Assembly (NCBI GenBank): GCA_963847665.1
Contig: CAWKAO010000006.1
Coordinates: forward strand, 1-55,678
Reading direction: 5' to 3'
Length of the DNA: 55,678 nt
DNA from: CAWKAO01 sp963847665
Lineage (GTDB): Bacteria > Actinomycetota > Humimicrobiia > Humimicrobiales > Humimicrobiaceae
The position numbers and the translations under genes are program-made. Of the stretch, positions 1 through 9,284 are shown piece after piece. How positions within the stretch are numbered: position 1 is the stretch's first letter; each line of letters begins with the position of its first letter. Below the pieces are notes generated by a model. That model was not told the origin of the DNA and ran no database searches. It worked only from the letters and a program-made list of their open reading frames with translations.

Positions 1-269
1 GCTGCCCCGAGTTGCGAAATTTCGAACCGTTTTTTGAGAGATATCATCATAATAGTTAATAAGTTTTCTATATCTTAGAAAATAATACTTTAAAGTATTT
101 CATTATTTATTTGTAAATAATTCTTAATTTATAAGAGTTATTATTTTTTTTTGAATATTTACATTTTATGCAAGTCTGAAATTTAATTCTTTGTTTTTTT
201 ATCTAACTTTCTTTAGGTGTTTTCATAATTATTGGTTAAATTAGACTCCATATCAATTTACCCGATTCT
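1..269. other. AT-rich intergenic flank, no gene seen
   Basis: Very AT-rich stretch between the window edge and the 3' end of the broken P-type ATPase. I see no reading frame with protein-like composition, no tRNA and no clear terminator hairpin. Confidence 0.5.
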
Positions 270-3070
270 TTAATATTTTCTTGTAATTTGTCTTTTGAAT
301 ACCTTAAATATTTCCATTACTATGATTATTGAAAAAGCAAGTCCGGCAATTATGCCCCACCACTGTATACTTACTGGTTCTACTGACAGCAGTTCCTGCA
401 TAAATGGTATATACATTACAGCTATATGCAAACCAAGCGCACTAGACACTCCAAGAGATAAGGAAATATTTCCGGGCCTATGGGAACCCTGAAAGCTGAT
501 TTTTTTTCAGACCTGCAGTTAAAGACATGCATATTCTGAAAAACTACCATTAAAAGGAGAAGCAGGTTTCTTGCCTCATTTAAATCCCATCTATTGTTTA
601 TAAGATATACCCATAGTCCAAATGTAACTCCTGTCATTACCAGCGCAGAAAGGACTGTCTCTTCAAGCATCAGCCTGTTAAAAATGCCTTCAGAAGGAGG
701 TCTGGGTCTTCGCTTCATTGCCTCCGGCTCTCCTTTTTCAAAAGCAAGAGCAGCACCCTGTATTCCGTTTGTCACCATATTCAACCAGAGCAATTGTATT
801 GCTATAAGTGCTATCGGTAATCCCCAAGAAATCGCAAGGATAAAAAGCAGTAATTCAGCTATACCGGTAGAAACCAGCAGATAAATAACTTTCCTTATAT
901 TATCATATGCAAACCTGCCTTCTTCTACCCCGGCAATTATAGACGAAAAACTGTCATCTACAACTATTATGGATGCTGTATCTTTTGTAACATCAGTTCC
1001 TGAGCCCATTGCAACCCCTATATTGGCAGCCTTAAGAGCTGGCGAATCATTTACTCCATCACCGGTAACTGCTACAAAATTGCCTGTTTTCCTGAAAATC
1101 TCCACTATCCTCAATTTCTGGTGTGGGACAACTCTTGCAAAAACTTTTTTATCTTTTAATCTTTTCCCGGCTTCTTTTTCTAGTATATCCCTCTCCTACT
1201 ATCACTGCCTGTTGAATCTATATCTGATAACAGTTTTTCCAGTTCATGGCCTGTAACCAATTCATTTTTTTCCCGGGTTATCCCTATCTCTGAAGCAATG
1301 GTAAAAGCCGTATCGGGATTATCTCCTGTTATCATAACTACTTTTATTCCTGCATCAATAGCTTTCTGTACAGATTCTTTTACATCAGGCCTTACGGGGT
1401 CAATAAAACCCACTATTGCCATCAGCGTCATTGCAGGTAGATCTTCAATTCCTGGATTCTTTTTTACCTCAATACTGCTATCATAGTAATCTGCTCCGGC
1501 AACCGCTATTACCCTGTAACCTTCTGAAGACAGCTTTTCTGCCATTGAAAAAGCTTTTGAACTGTCAAGTCCAACAATCTCACCTTTTACTGTCATAGCA
1601 CTACTACAAACAGGTATTATTACTTCCGCAGCTCCTTTTGCGGCAACCTTTTTATTTCCTTTTTCCCGGTAGAATTTTGCTGAGAATTTAATTTCTGATT
1701 CAAATGGTATTTCTGCAGTGATTTCCACTTCTTCCCTGCACTTTTCCGGGACAACCTCTGCCTTGTATGCCATTGTCAGAAATGCAATATCTACAGGATC
1801 CCCTGAATATGACCATTCTTCTCCATTATTTTCTTCATTCTTTGATAACTGTGCCTCATTATCTATGGAAACTACACTTGCAAGTTCTTTCAAATATTGC
1901 CTTTCATCATCCCCTGGGCCATTTTTATCTTCTTTGAATATTGTGCCCTCTGGTTTATACCCTTCTCCTGAAATTTCAAATAAACTTTCCTGGGTCATTT
2001 TTTTTTTGCTGTCTGCTTATTTACCGTAAGGGTTCCTGTCTTATCACTTGCTATAAGCGTACAGCTTCCTAGGCTTTCAACTGCAGCAAGTCTCCTTATA
2101 ATGACATTTCTTTGGGCCATACGGTTGGCGGCAAGTGATAATGCAACTGTTACAGAAACAGGAAGCCCTTCGGGAATTGCTGAAACTGCAAGCGCGATTG
2201 ACAGGAAAAAGACTTCAAAGAAACTGTAACCCTGTAAAAAAGTGATGATCCCAAGCACTGCTACACCTGCAAGCACTATAAAGCCTATTTTTGTAGAAAA
2301 TCGGTCTATCCTTATAAGCAGCGGTGGCTTTACTTCTTTTGCCTCATAAACGTCTTCGGCAATCTTTCCGATTTCAGTAGCCCTTCCAGTGTTTATTACT
2401 ACTCCTCTGCCCCTTCCAGAAGCAACAGTGGTGCCTGCAAAAGAAACATTTGTACAAAACTCCAATTCCTTTTCTATGTCTTCAGAGCTCATAGCTTCAG
2501 CATTTTTTTCAACAGGAAAAGATTCACCGGTAAGCAAAGATTCATCGAGTGTGAGGTTTTTTGATTCAATAAGGCGAAGGTCTGCGGGAACTTTATCACC
2601 AGACTCTATCAGGACAATATCACCCGGTACAAGCCTGCTCGATAATACAGAGACTTCCTTTCCGCCCCGGATGGTTCTTGCCTCTTTTTCAAGATAATCC
2701 TGAAGTGATTCAGCACTTTTTTCGGCTCGCCATTCCTGGAATGTACCCATTCCTGCATTAATAGCAATAACCAGGAGATATAAATGCGGCCTCAATAAAT
2801 TCACTTATAACAATTGAAAGGATCCCTGCTGCAATTAATATAAATATAAGAGGGCTTTTTAACTGGTTGATTAAAACTTTCCATATAGTTGCTTTCTCTT
2901 TTCCCGGTAGTATATTCCTTCCGCATTCTTCCAGCCTTCTTTTCTGATTCTTCCTGCGTCAATCCTTTTAAAGAAGTATCGTATTTATCAAATACTTGTT
3001 CTATATGCAGGAAAGGACACTGTAAAGATCTTTTCTTACCATTATTTTCTTTTTTGTTATTCATTTTCAA
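270..3070 (-). pseudogene. P2-type cation-transporting ATPase, multiply frameshifted
   Basis: Remnant of a PacL/PMR1-like P-type ATPase, which would be an integral-membrane ATP-driven cation pump (possibly Ca2+). Recognisable blocks in order are: the N-terminal cytoplasmic segment near 3064-2800; the actuator motif TGES and the phosphorylation motif DKTGTLT in the 2804-1995 piece; TGDNPDTAF in the 1998-1180 piece; TGDGVNDSPAL and the membrane helices with LWLNMVTNGIQ in the 1114-422 piece; and the last helices, readable in a further frame to a TAA at 270-272. Reading through needs frame changes near 2940, 2778, 2000 (an A10 run), 1195 and 485. The first two go in the +1 direction and the other three in the -1 direction. 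All catalytic motifs survive, so inactivation looks recent, or some shifts are sequence errors. Ion specificity cannot be told. Confidence 0.85.
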
Positions 3071-3671
3071 TTATTGTTTCCTATAACAATTAAAATTATC
3101 GGTCCTATTATAAGTATTATCTCCAGAGATATTTTTCTTAACCTGGATAACATTTTAAATCTTTTGATTCTGTTTAAAAAAATTATGCATGATTTAAACA
3201 ACGGTTACTTTTCTATTTCTAAATTACTATAAATATTGAAGAATTAATACCTTTTTTGCTTTGCTTTTTTATAATTTTTGTAATTCATTAAAAATCTATT
3301 AGTTAAGAAAATAATAAATCCAATATTTTTTTTATTAAACTCATAATAATGGACCATTCCGTTTTCTTTACTTATAAACATATTGTTATAAACCATATCG
3401 TTAAATCAATTCCATGTTTTTCAAAACATTCTGTCAAACTTGTATCCTCATAGAATATTCAGGTCTTTTCAAATTCCTTGATGTAAAATAAGCTTTTTTT
3501 TAAAAGAATTACTATAGATTATCCTGTTGCTACAATTGAAGTACACAATACCATTGGATAAGATAAGAAGATTGATGAAGAAATTCTTGCATTTCACAAG
3601 ATTGGCTGGGGAGAGAGGATTCGAATCATAAATATTGATATTTAAATTAAATAAAGTATCAATAAAAGTTT
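3071..3671. other. Long intergenic region with degraded sequence
   Basis: About 600 bp without an intact gene. It is AT-rich with short frames only. Around 3514-3600 the plus strand reads as short coding-like stretches interrupted by a stop, possibly the tail of a lost gene. A tRNA-Gln 3' fragment lies at 3603-3625, just before the left end of the insertion sequence. I see no promoter or terminator I would defend. Confidence 0.5.
3603..3625 (-). tRNA. tRNA-Gln 3'-end fragment (attachment-site-like remnant)
   Basis: Read on the minus strand this 23-nt stretch is a tRNA T-loop (TTCGAAT), the 3' half of a T stem (CCTCT), the 3' acceptor strand (CTCCCCA), a G discriminator and CCA. The acceptor strand and G73 fit bacterial tRNA-Gln. 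The bases preceding the T-loop do not complement the T stem, and no anticodon or D arm can be found upstream, so this is not a working gene. Such 3' tRNA pieces are what integrative elements leave as attachment sites; that origin is inference. Confidence 0.55.
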
Positions 3672-3700
3672 GGTTCTCCATCAAATAAGGGGGCAAAACG
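3672..3700 (+). repeat. Left terminal inverted repeat of the IS
   Basis: 29-bp left end, GGTTCTCCATCAAAT at its outer part, imperfectly inverted relative to 4923-4951. It supports the left boundary of the element upstream of the transposase ribosome-binding site. Confidence 0.75.
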
Positions 3701-3744
3701 TTCTATAATAGTTATTGACTAACAAACTATTAAAGGAGAACGAG

Positions 3745-4920
3745 ATGCCCTTAAGTACAAGTATACTAGATATTTATGGTTATGAAATAGAAAATGTAAC
3801 AGGAAGAAACCCTGTAATAATTGAGGCAAAGTATACACTGGATATAACTTGTCCATTCTGCAATTCTAAAAATCTTAGAAAGAAAGATAAATATTTAAGA
3901 CGACTCAATCATGAAAGTATCGGAGCACGTAAGACCAAGCTTTATTTAACAGGATATAAATACCGCTGCAAATCCTGCAGCCGCTACTTTAACCAGAGAT
4001 TTCCCGGAGTGCTAAAATACAAAAGATCGACTGAAGGCTTTAGGCTTGAAGTATTTGAAAAGCACAATAACGGACATACCCAGAGCTATTTATCTAAAAG
4101 TCTATTTATCGGTACAGCTACAGTAGAGCGCTGGTATCATGACTTGCTTAAAAAGAAGATATCAAACTTTAAAGGTAGACCATGTCCAAGAGTAATTGGA
4201 ATTGATGAACATTTCTTCAGCAGAAAGAAAGGTTATGCAACTACTATATGTGACCTGGGTAGAAACAAGGTATTTGATCTTACCCTTGGAAGATCTGAGA
4301 AGGCCCTGGATGGCTATTTTAAGCATCTGGGAGGCAAAGATAACGTGCGTGTGGTGGTAATGGATCTATCAGATACATATAAAAATATAATAAGAAAGTA
4401 TTTTCCAGATGCTTTAATTGTTACAGACCGTTTTCATGTAATAAGGCTTGTAAACTATCACTTCCTAAAGACCTGGAGCACACTTGACCCTGTAGGACGA
4501 AAAAACAGAGGACTGCTCTCCCTTATGAGAAGAAATGCTGAAAACTTAAGGTCTGGACAGGTTATCAGACTAAGTACCTATTTTAAAGACCGTCCAGAGA
4601 TAAAAGTTATTTATGACTTTAAGCAAGAACTGGCGTCTCTTCTGAAGGTAAAGAAGAAAACAGCGCATGAGCTAAAGAAAATACTACCTGTATTTTTGGA
4701 CTATATAGAACAATTAAAGAACTCAATGTTTGAACCCTTAATAACATTAGGAAAAACCTTAGATTCCTGGAGAGAGGAGGTGGCAAGGATGTTTCGCTTT
4801 ACAAAAAACAATGGTATTACAGAAGGTTTTCATAATAAAATGGAGATGATATCAAGAAGAGCATATGGATTTAGAAACTTTGAAAACTACAGATTACGTG
4901 TGAAAGCCTTGTGTTGTTAG
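3745..4920 (+). CDS. ISL3-family transposase
   Basis: A 391-residue DDE transposase acting on the terminal repeats of its own element. An N-terminal zinc-binding region has CPFC near residue 26 and CKSC near residue 75, the usual ISL3 DNA-binding fold. The catalytic core follows, with acidic residues in the contexts GIDEHFF, VVMDLSDTY and TEGFHNKME. ISL3 signature segments include TDRFHVIR and RRAYGFRNFENYRLR near the C-terminus. The ATG at 3745 is chosen because AAAGGAGAA precedes it at good spacing; a start at 3715 would lie before this site. Length is close to the lower end of the family. No frameshift or internal stop is seen. Confidence 0.92.
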   Translation: MPLSTSILDIYGYEIENVTGRNPVIIEAKYTLDITCPFCNSKNLRKKDKYLRRLNHESIGARKTKLYLTGYKYRCKSCSRYFNQRFPGVLKYKRSTEGFRLEVFEKHNNGHTQSYLSKSLFIGTATVERWYHDLLKKKISNFKGRPCPRVIGIDEHFFSRKKGYATTICDLGRNKVFDLTLGRSEKALDGYFKHLGGKDNVRVVVMDLSDTYKNIIRKYFPDALIVTDRFHVIRLVNYHFLKTWSTLDPVGRKNRGLLSLMRRNAENLRSGQVIRLSTYFKDRPEIKVIYDFKQELASLLKVKKKTAHELKKILPVFLDYIEQLKNSMFEPLITLGKTLDSWREEVARMFRFTKNNGITEGFHNKMEMISRRAYGFRNFENYRLRVKALCC

Positions 4921-4922
4921 AG

Positions 4923-4951
4923 CGGGTTGCCCCGGTTTTTGGTGAAGAGCC
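4923..4951 (-). repeat. Right terminal inverted repeat of the IS
   Basis: 29-bp right end starting, on the minus strand, GGCTCTTCACCAAAAA. It pairs with the left repeat at 3672-3700 and sets the right boundary, immediately beside the 3' end of tRNA-Asn. Confidence 0.8.
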
Positions 4952-4958
4952 GTTTTAA

Positions 4959-5033
4959 TGGCTCCCCGGGTAGGATTCGAACCTACAACATTTCGGTTAA
5001 CAGCCGAACGCTCTACCATTGAGCTACCGAGGA
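4959..5033 (-). tRNA. tRNA-Asn (anticodon GTT)
   Basis: Complete cloverleaf on the minus strand. The acceptor TCCTCGG pairs with CCGGGGA with one T-G pair. There is a D arm with GCTC/GAGC and an anticodon loop CTGTTAA giving GTT. The T arm is GTAGG-TTCGAAT-CCTAC. The discriminator is G and CCA is encoded. It lies downstream of rpoD on the same strand. The insertion sequence ends 7 bp beyond the CCA and may have displaced the native terminator. Confidence 0.95.
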
Positions 5034-5136
5034 ACACCTGATGTGCAAAGAGATATTATAATAGATATAATAGTTATTTCAAGGTAAATTTAAGCCCTAA
5101 CCCTGCTAAAAATACTTAAATCAACTGGTTTGGGTG

Positions 5137-6234
5137 TCAGGTCTCAAGAAAATCCCTTAGGGCACTGCTCCTGTTTGGATGACGGAGCTTACTTAAAGTC
5201 TTTGATTCTATCTGTCTTATTCGTTCCCTGGTAACACCAAATTCCCTGCCGACTTCTTCAAGGGTCCTGGGATGGCCATCTTGAAGGCCAAACCTTAACT
5301 GAATGACTTTTCTTTCCCTGTCATTTAATGTGTTCAATACCTCATTTAATTGTTCCTGGAGCATCGTAAAGGAAGCGGCATCTGATGGTGCCTCAACTTC
5401 AGAATCTTCAATGAAGTCACCAAGATGGCTATCCTCCTCCTCCCCTATAGGGGTCTCGAGTGAAACCGGCTCCTGGGATATCTTCATTATCTCTCTTACC
5501 TTATCTGGAGTAAAATCCATATATTCTGCTATCTCATCTGCGGTGGGTTCGCGTCCCAGCTTCTGGAGTAACTGTCTCTGTATCCTGATCAGCTTGTTTA
5601 TTGTCTCGACCATATGGACCGGTATCCTGATTGTCCTTGCCTGATCGGCGATCGCCCTGGTTATTGCCTGTCTTATCCACCAGGTAGCATATGTGGAAAA
5701 CTTATAGCCTTTTTTATAATCAAATTTTTCAACTGCCCTTATAAGGCCTAGGTTTCCCTCCTGTATGAGGTCAAGAAAAAGCATACCTCTGCCGACATAT
5801 TTTTTTGCAATGCTTACTACCAGTCTTAAGTTTGCTTCGACCAGCCTGCTTTTTGCTTCCATATCTCCTTTTTCTATTCTTTTTGCAAGCTGCACTTCTT
5901 CAGCGGCAGTAAGCAATCTTACTTTGCCTATCTCTTTAAGATACATCCTCACTGGATCATTGGTAGGAGATTTGACTGAAAAATCCAGTTTCTTTTTAAG
6001 AAGATCCTCCTCTTTTTTCTTCTGGATTATGCTGTCAATATCCTCATCTTCCTCGTTTACGATCTCAATGCTAAGATTTTGGAGTACATCATAGATATTT
6101 TCTATCTGGTCCTTGCCAAGGTCCAGGTTAGAGAGAGTCTCAGTGATCTCTTCAGTGGTGAGCATACCCTCTTCTTTACCCTTGTTTATCAGGTCCTTTA
6201 CTTCTTCAAGTTTAAACTCTGACATTCTTTTCAT
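5137..6234 (-). CDS. rpoD: Primary sigma factor RpoD (SigA)
   Basis: Housekeeping sigma-70 subunit of RNA polymerase, 365 residues. Region 1.2 starts near residue 92 (DPVRMYLKEIG). Region 2 lies near 127-200 with the -10-recognition segment KFSTYATWWIRQAI. Region 3 follows, and region 4 near 305-360 carries the -35-reading helix with VTRERIRQIESKTL. The N-terminal region 1.1 is short and acidic, as in Gram-positive SigA. The start at 6234 is favoured by AGAGGTGGA seven to ten bases upstream. It follows dnaG on the same strand after a 120-bp gap, the classical dnaG-rpoD pairing. Confidence 0.97.
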   Translation of the reverse strand: MKRMSEFKLEEVKDLINKGKEEGMLTTEEITETLSNLDLGKDQIENIYDVLQNLSIEIVNEEDEDIDSIIQKKKEEDLLKKKLDFSVKSPTNDPVRMYLKEIGKVRLLTAAEEVQLAKRIEKGDMEAKSRLVEANLRLVVSIAKKYVGRGMLFLDLIQEGNLGLIRAVEKFDYKKGYKFSTYATWWIRQAITRAIADQARTIRIPVHMVETINKLIRIQRQLLQKLGREPTADEIAEYMDFTPDKVREIMKISQEPVSLETPIGEEEDSHLGDFIEDSEVEAPSDAASFTMLQEQLNEVLNTLNDRERKVIQLRFGLQDGHPRTLEEVGREFGVTRERIRQIESKTLSKLRHPNRSSALRDFLET

Positions 6235-6354
6235 TAAAAATCCACCTCTATATAAAAATCATATCTTATTACTTTTTAATATTATTAATCAACATTCCAA
6301 ATGAATATCTTAATAATGATCAAGTTTGCAATTTTACTATAACGATACTAAAAA

Positions 6355-8319
6355 TCAATTAAAACTTCTTAAAATCGATCTCTTGTCACTCTCCATTTCA
6401 TTGAGCTTTGTACCGAGTTCATTTACTTTGCGGTCTATTTTTTCTTCCTTCAATAAAATTTCTTTTAAAATATGCTTTTTTTCAGGGTCCTGTAAATTTA
6501 TTTTCTTTAATTTTTCAATCTTTTTCTTATAATCCTCAACTTTTTTTAGCTGTATCTTTACCTCATCTATCCTATCGTCCAGATATAACTTTCTAAGATT
6601 ATTAAATACTTCTTCAGAAGCCAGGTCATAATCAGAATAATTTACAGGATTATATGCAATATCATTATAAAGCTTTTTTAAATGTTCTCCTTCAAGCATA
6701 TTTGACGAAATTTCAAGAGGGAAGTTTAAGCTTTTACCGGCATTTTTTATTTTTTCAAACTCATCTTTTATTATTTCATAAAGTTTTTTTGTATCATCAA
6801 ACCTGAAATGATCAATTCCAATGTTGAGCAGGTCAAAAAACTTGCTGCCTGCACCATGTATTAATATTTTTAGAGCTTCCTTTTCAATAGTTCTTGAAGG
6901 CATCGACTGCTCTTCTGTAGATTGACTGCCTGCAATATCAGATACTTTAACTTTTTTATTATTAAGGGAGATCTTCTTTGAAAATTGTTCTACAAGATGG
7001 GATTCATTAAGTTTGAGCCTTTCTGCGACTTTCTTAATACACTCTTCCTGTACTATTCTTGAAGATAATGTCGTGATAAACCCGAGGAGTTCATCGGTGG
7101 CCCTGAGTTTATGGCTAAGATTATTGAGATCGTATTTTTTCAATATCATATTTATTGTAAAATCAATTATACTTAATGAAGAAGCAGCCATAGAAATAAA
7201 AGCATCAGGGCCTTTTTTGAATACAAAATCGGCAGGGTCATATCCTTCCTCCAGCAGTGCCACCCTTATATCGACATTGTTTTCATTAAAAAGATCCAGG
7301 TTTTCGTTGTAATCCCTGAGCCTTTCCATCCCTTTCAAAGATGCATTGACACCTGCGCTATCACTGTCAAAAACAAGAATAATGTTTTTTGTGAATCTGC
7401 AGATTATCTCTATCTGTTCTTTTGTAAGTGCCGTTCCAAGGCTTGCTACCACATTTTTTATTTCATTCTGGTATAGAGCCATCACATCTGTATAACCTTC
7501 GACTATAAAGACCTGGTCTTTTTCAACAATATTATTTTTCGCATCCGCAAGGCCGAAAATATTTTTGCTTTTGGAATATATTTTCGTTTCCGGGGTATTG
7601 ATATACTTTGAAGCCTGGCCAACCGAAACAGTTTTGTTTTGTTTACTCAAGATCCTGCCGCCAAATCCTACAGTTTTTCCGACCAGGTCCTTTATGGGAA
7701 ACATTATCCTTGCCCTGAATCTGTCATAGACTCCATCTGCGCCCCTGCTGCTCTGTATGCCAAGTCCACTTTCAATGATCTCGCTGGCTTTAAAACCTCT
7801 CTTTATAGCAAAATCAGAAAAATTATCCCAATTGTCCAGACTGAAACCTGTTTCGAAAAAATTCAATGTCTCTTCATTAAAACCTCTGTCTTTAAGATAT
7901 TTTTGTGCACTGGCAGCAAACTTGCTGTTAAAAAAAATATAATTGTAATATTTCTTTGCAAGGTCGTTTAGCAGGATTATCCTGCTTCTTTTTTTGGTGA
8001 CCTCGGGAGTGCCTGAGTAATTAAATTGGAGGTTATAATTTATTTTTTTTGCAATAAACTCAGCAGCTTCTGCAAAATCAAGATTCTCGATCTTCTGGAT
8101 AAAACTGATCACATCCCCGCCTTCCCCACAACCAAAGCAATGAAAAAGCTGTCTTGTGGGATCAACAGAAAAAGAGGGAGTTTTTTCTTTGTGAAAGGGA
8201 CAAAGACCAAGATAGCTTCTCCCGGAACGTTTGAGGTTTACATAACCTGTAACAATTTCCTGGATATCTGCCCTGGATTTAAGTTCTTCGATCTCTCCGT
8301 CTTTTATACTTTTAGCCAT
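6355..8319 (-). CDS. dnaG: DNA primase DnaG
   Basis: Makes RNA primers at the replication fork. An N-terminal CHC2 zinc-binding domain (CPFHKEKTPSF then FHCFGCG) is followed by the TOPRIM catalytic core with VEGYTDVMAL and the DSDSAG acidic motif. A C-terminal helicase-binding region ends in a highly charged, Lys/Glu-rich coiled stretch. I start it at the ATG of MAKSIKDG (8319, 654 residues) rather than at 8355, because primase homology begins a few residues on. No Shine-Dalgarno precedes this ATG; instead a TATAAT hexamer ends 6 nt before it, suggesting a leaderless mRNA. It lies upstream of rpoD. Confidence 0.96.
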   Translation of the reverse strand: MAKSIKDGEIEELKSRADIQEIVTGYVNLKRSGRSYLGLCPFHKEKTPSFSVDPTRQLFHCFGCGEGGDVISFIQKIENLDFAEAAEFIAKKINYNLQFNYSGTPEVTKKRSRIILLNDLAKKYYNYIFFNSKFAASAQKYLKDRGFNEETLNFFETGFSLDNWDNFSDFAIKRGFKASEIIESGLGIQSSRGADGVYDRFRARIMFPIKDLVGKTVGFGGRILSKQNKTVSVGQASKYINTPETKIYSKSKNIFGLADAKNNIVEKDQVFIVEGYTDVMALYQNEIKNVVASLGTALTKEQIEIICRFTKNIILVFDSDSAGVNASLKGMERLRDYNENLDLFNENNVDIRVALLEEGYDPADFVFKKGPDAFISMAASSLSIIDFTINMILKKYDLNNLSHKLRATDELLGFITTLSSRIVQEECIKKVAERLKLNESHLVEQFSKKISLNNKKVKVSDIAGSQSTEEQSMPSRTIEKEALKILIHGAGSKFFDLLNIGIDHFRFDDTKKLYEIIKDEFEKIKNAGKSLNFPLEISSNMLEGEHLKKLYNDIAYNPVNYSDYDLASEEVFNNLRKLYLDDRIDEVKIQLKKVEDYKKKIEKLKKINLQDPEKKHILKEILLKEEKIDRKVNELGTKLNEMESDKRSILRSFN

Positions 8320-8325
8320 GGTCCA

Positions 8326-8331
8326 ATTATA
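8326..8331 (-). promoter_or_regulatory. Possible -10 hexamer of a leaderless dnaG promoter
   Basis: TATAAT on the minus strand, six bases before the dnaG ATG at 8319. No convincing -35 box is seen at 16-18 bp. The same layout, with TATAAT then about six bases and ATGG, recurs before the CDF transporter gene. Confidence 0.4.
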
Positions 8332-8365
8332 CATCAAAACCAGAAAAGCGGGCATAAATCAGATC

Positions 8366-9130
8366 TCAATATAAGTATTTTTTTGTTTTTCTGAAATATC
8401 GGAGGCAAAGGATCAATATTGCAGCCAGTACCAGTATTATATTGTCGAAAATAAATATAAGATTTAAATAATCTGAGATCCTGATAAAAAATTTACTTAT
8501 CCGGTTAAATGACAAAAATGACAGAGAGAAGTAGCCATTGAAAAAAATGACAAGCCCGGTAATAATCCCTGTTACAGAAATACCAGCTATTACCTGAGCA
8601 GACGTATGCCTCTTAAGCTTGACCCTGGACCAGCTGACGAGTGGTACAAGTATCAGTGTAAACAGGGCCCACTTTCCAAATATAAAAAAATATATTATTG
8701 AAAACATAGTGACATAGCTTGCATGAAAGCTTATCTTCCAGAAAACTGTAATAATGGAAAGCACCGGTAACGCTGCAAGATAAATAAGGTAGACTGTTTT
8801 TATCTGCTGGCCAGGATCAAGAAAAAACAAAACTAAAAAACCTGTTAAAACGCTGAAATTAACAATAATAAGCGGCAGTATTCTTTCCCGTCTATTTGGT
8901 ATCTGGATATCACTTATTTTTCTGTCTTTATAAAGGTATAAGATGAAAGTGTATGGCAGGATAGCAGTGAAAAAGATCGAAATAAAAAAGAGAGGCAGGA
9001 TCGTCACAAGGTATTTCTGATTATAAAAAGATGCTGCAACAAAAACTGGTAAGGCTAAAACTGAACCATCGAAAACATATGATATGATCCTTGCAAATCT
9101 TTCTGATTTAGAACTAAATGTTATGTTCAT
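8366..9130 (-). CDS. PAP2-like integral membrane protein
   Basis: A 254-residue protein with about six to seven hydrophobic segments. Weak phosphatase-PAP2 features can be seen: a basic patch with RRER near residue 80, KISFHASY where a typical PAP2 has K-x-SGH, and SRVKLKRHTSAQVIAG, which mirrors the SRx5HxxxD motif but with Gln in place of Asp. It may be a lipid phosphatase relative with an altered active site, or a catalytically dead membrane member. Its stop lies 11 bp before the longer possible start of dnaG, so it could be co-transcribed with dnaG. A terminator separates it from ppdK upstream. Confidence 0.6.
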   Translation of the reverse strand: MNITFSSKSERFARIISYVFDGSVLALPVFVAASFYNQKYLVTILPLFFISIFFTAILPYTFILYLYKDRKISDIQIPNRRERILPLIIVNFSVLTGFLVLFFLDPGQQIKTVYLIYLAALPVLSIITVFWKISFHASYVTMFSIIYFFIFGKWALFTLILVPLVSWSRVKLKRHTSAQVIAGISVTGIITGLVIFFNGYFSLSFLSFNRISKFFIRISDYLNLIFIFDNIILVLAAILILCLRYFRKTKKYLY

Positions 9131-9177
9131 TTAAATATTTCTTTCCAATGTGAAAACAGGTGGAACATTTTTAATAA

Positions 9178-9213
9178 ATAAAAAGCAGCCAATATCAAGG
9201 CTGCTTTTTATTT
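9178..9213. terminator. Bidirectional intrinsic terminator after ppdK
   Basis: Perfect 10-bp stem, AAAAGCAGCC at 9181-9190 with GGCTGCTTTT at 9199-9208, an 8-base loop, and U-rich tails on both strands. It lies between the ppdK stop and the start of the PAP2-like gene, so it probably ends the ppdK transcript. Confidence 0.85.
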
Positions 9214-9284
9214 ACCACTCTATTTTCAGTTTTATCTACGGTTATACGAGTTGCTTTTTACAGTTTACCTTGTTTTTAGTTCAA

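Larger units (their letters stand above)
3672..4951 (+). mobile_element. ISL3-family insertion sequence, 1.28 kb
   Basis: A single transposase gene flanked by imperfect 29-bp terminal inverted repeats at 3672-3700 and 4923-4951, with 21 of 29 positions matching. The right end, read inward, begins GGCTCTTCACC, typical of ISL3 ends. No clean 8-bp target duplication is visible (left flank aaaagttt, right flank gttttaat), so the ends may have diverged or the insertion may be old. The right end stops 7 bp short of the CCA of the downstream tRNA-Asn. The transposase frame is complete, so the element could be active. Confidence 0.85.

Noticed and set aside
1990..2010. Programmed frameshift in the P-type ATPase at A10
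   Set aside because: Attractive slippery run, but at least four other frame changes in the same gene make decay or sequence error more likely.
3469..3696. 75-codon minus-strand frame before the IS
   Set aside because: AT-rich, crosses the tRNA-Gln fragment and the IS end, and has no recognisable protein character.
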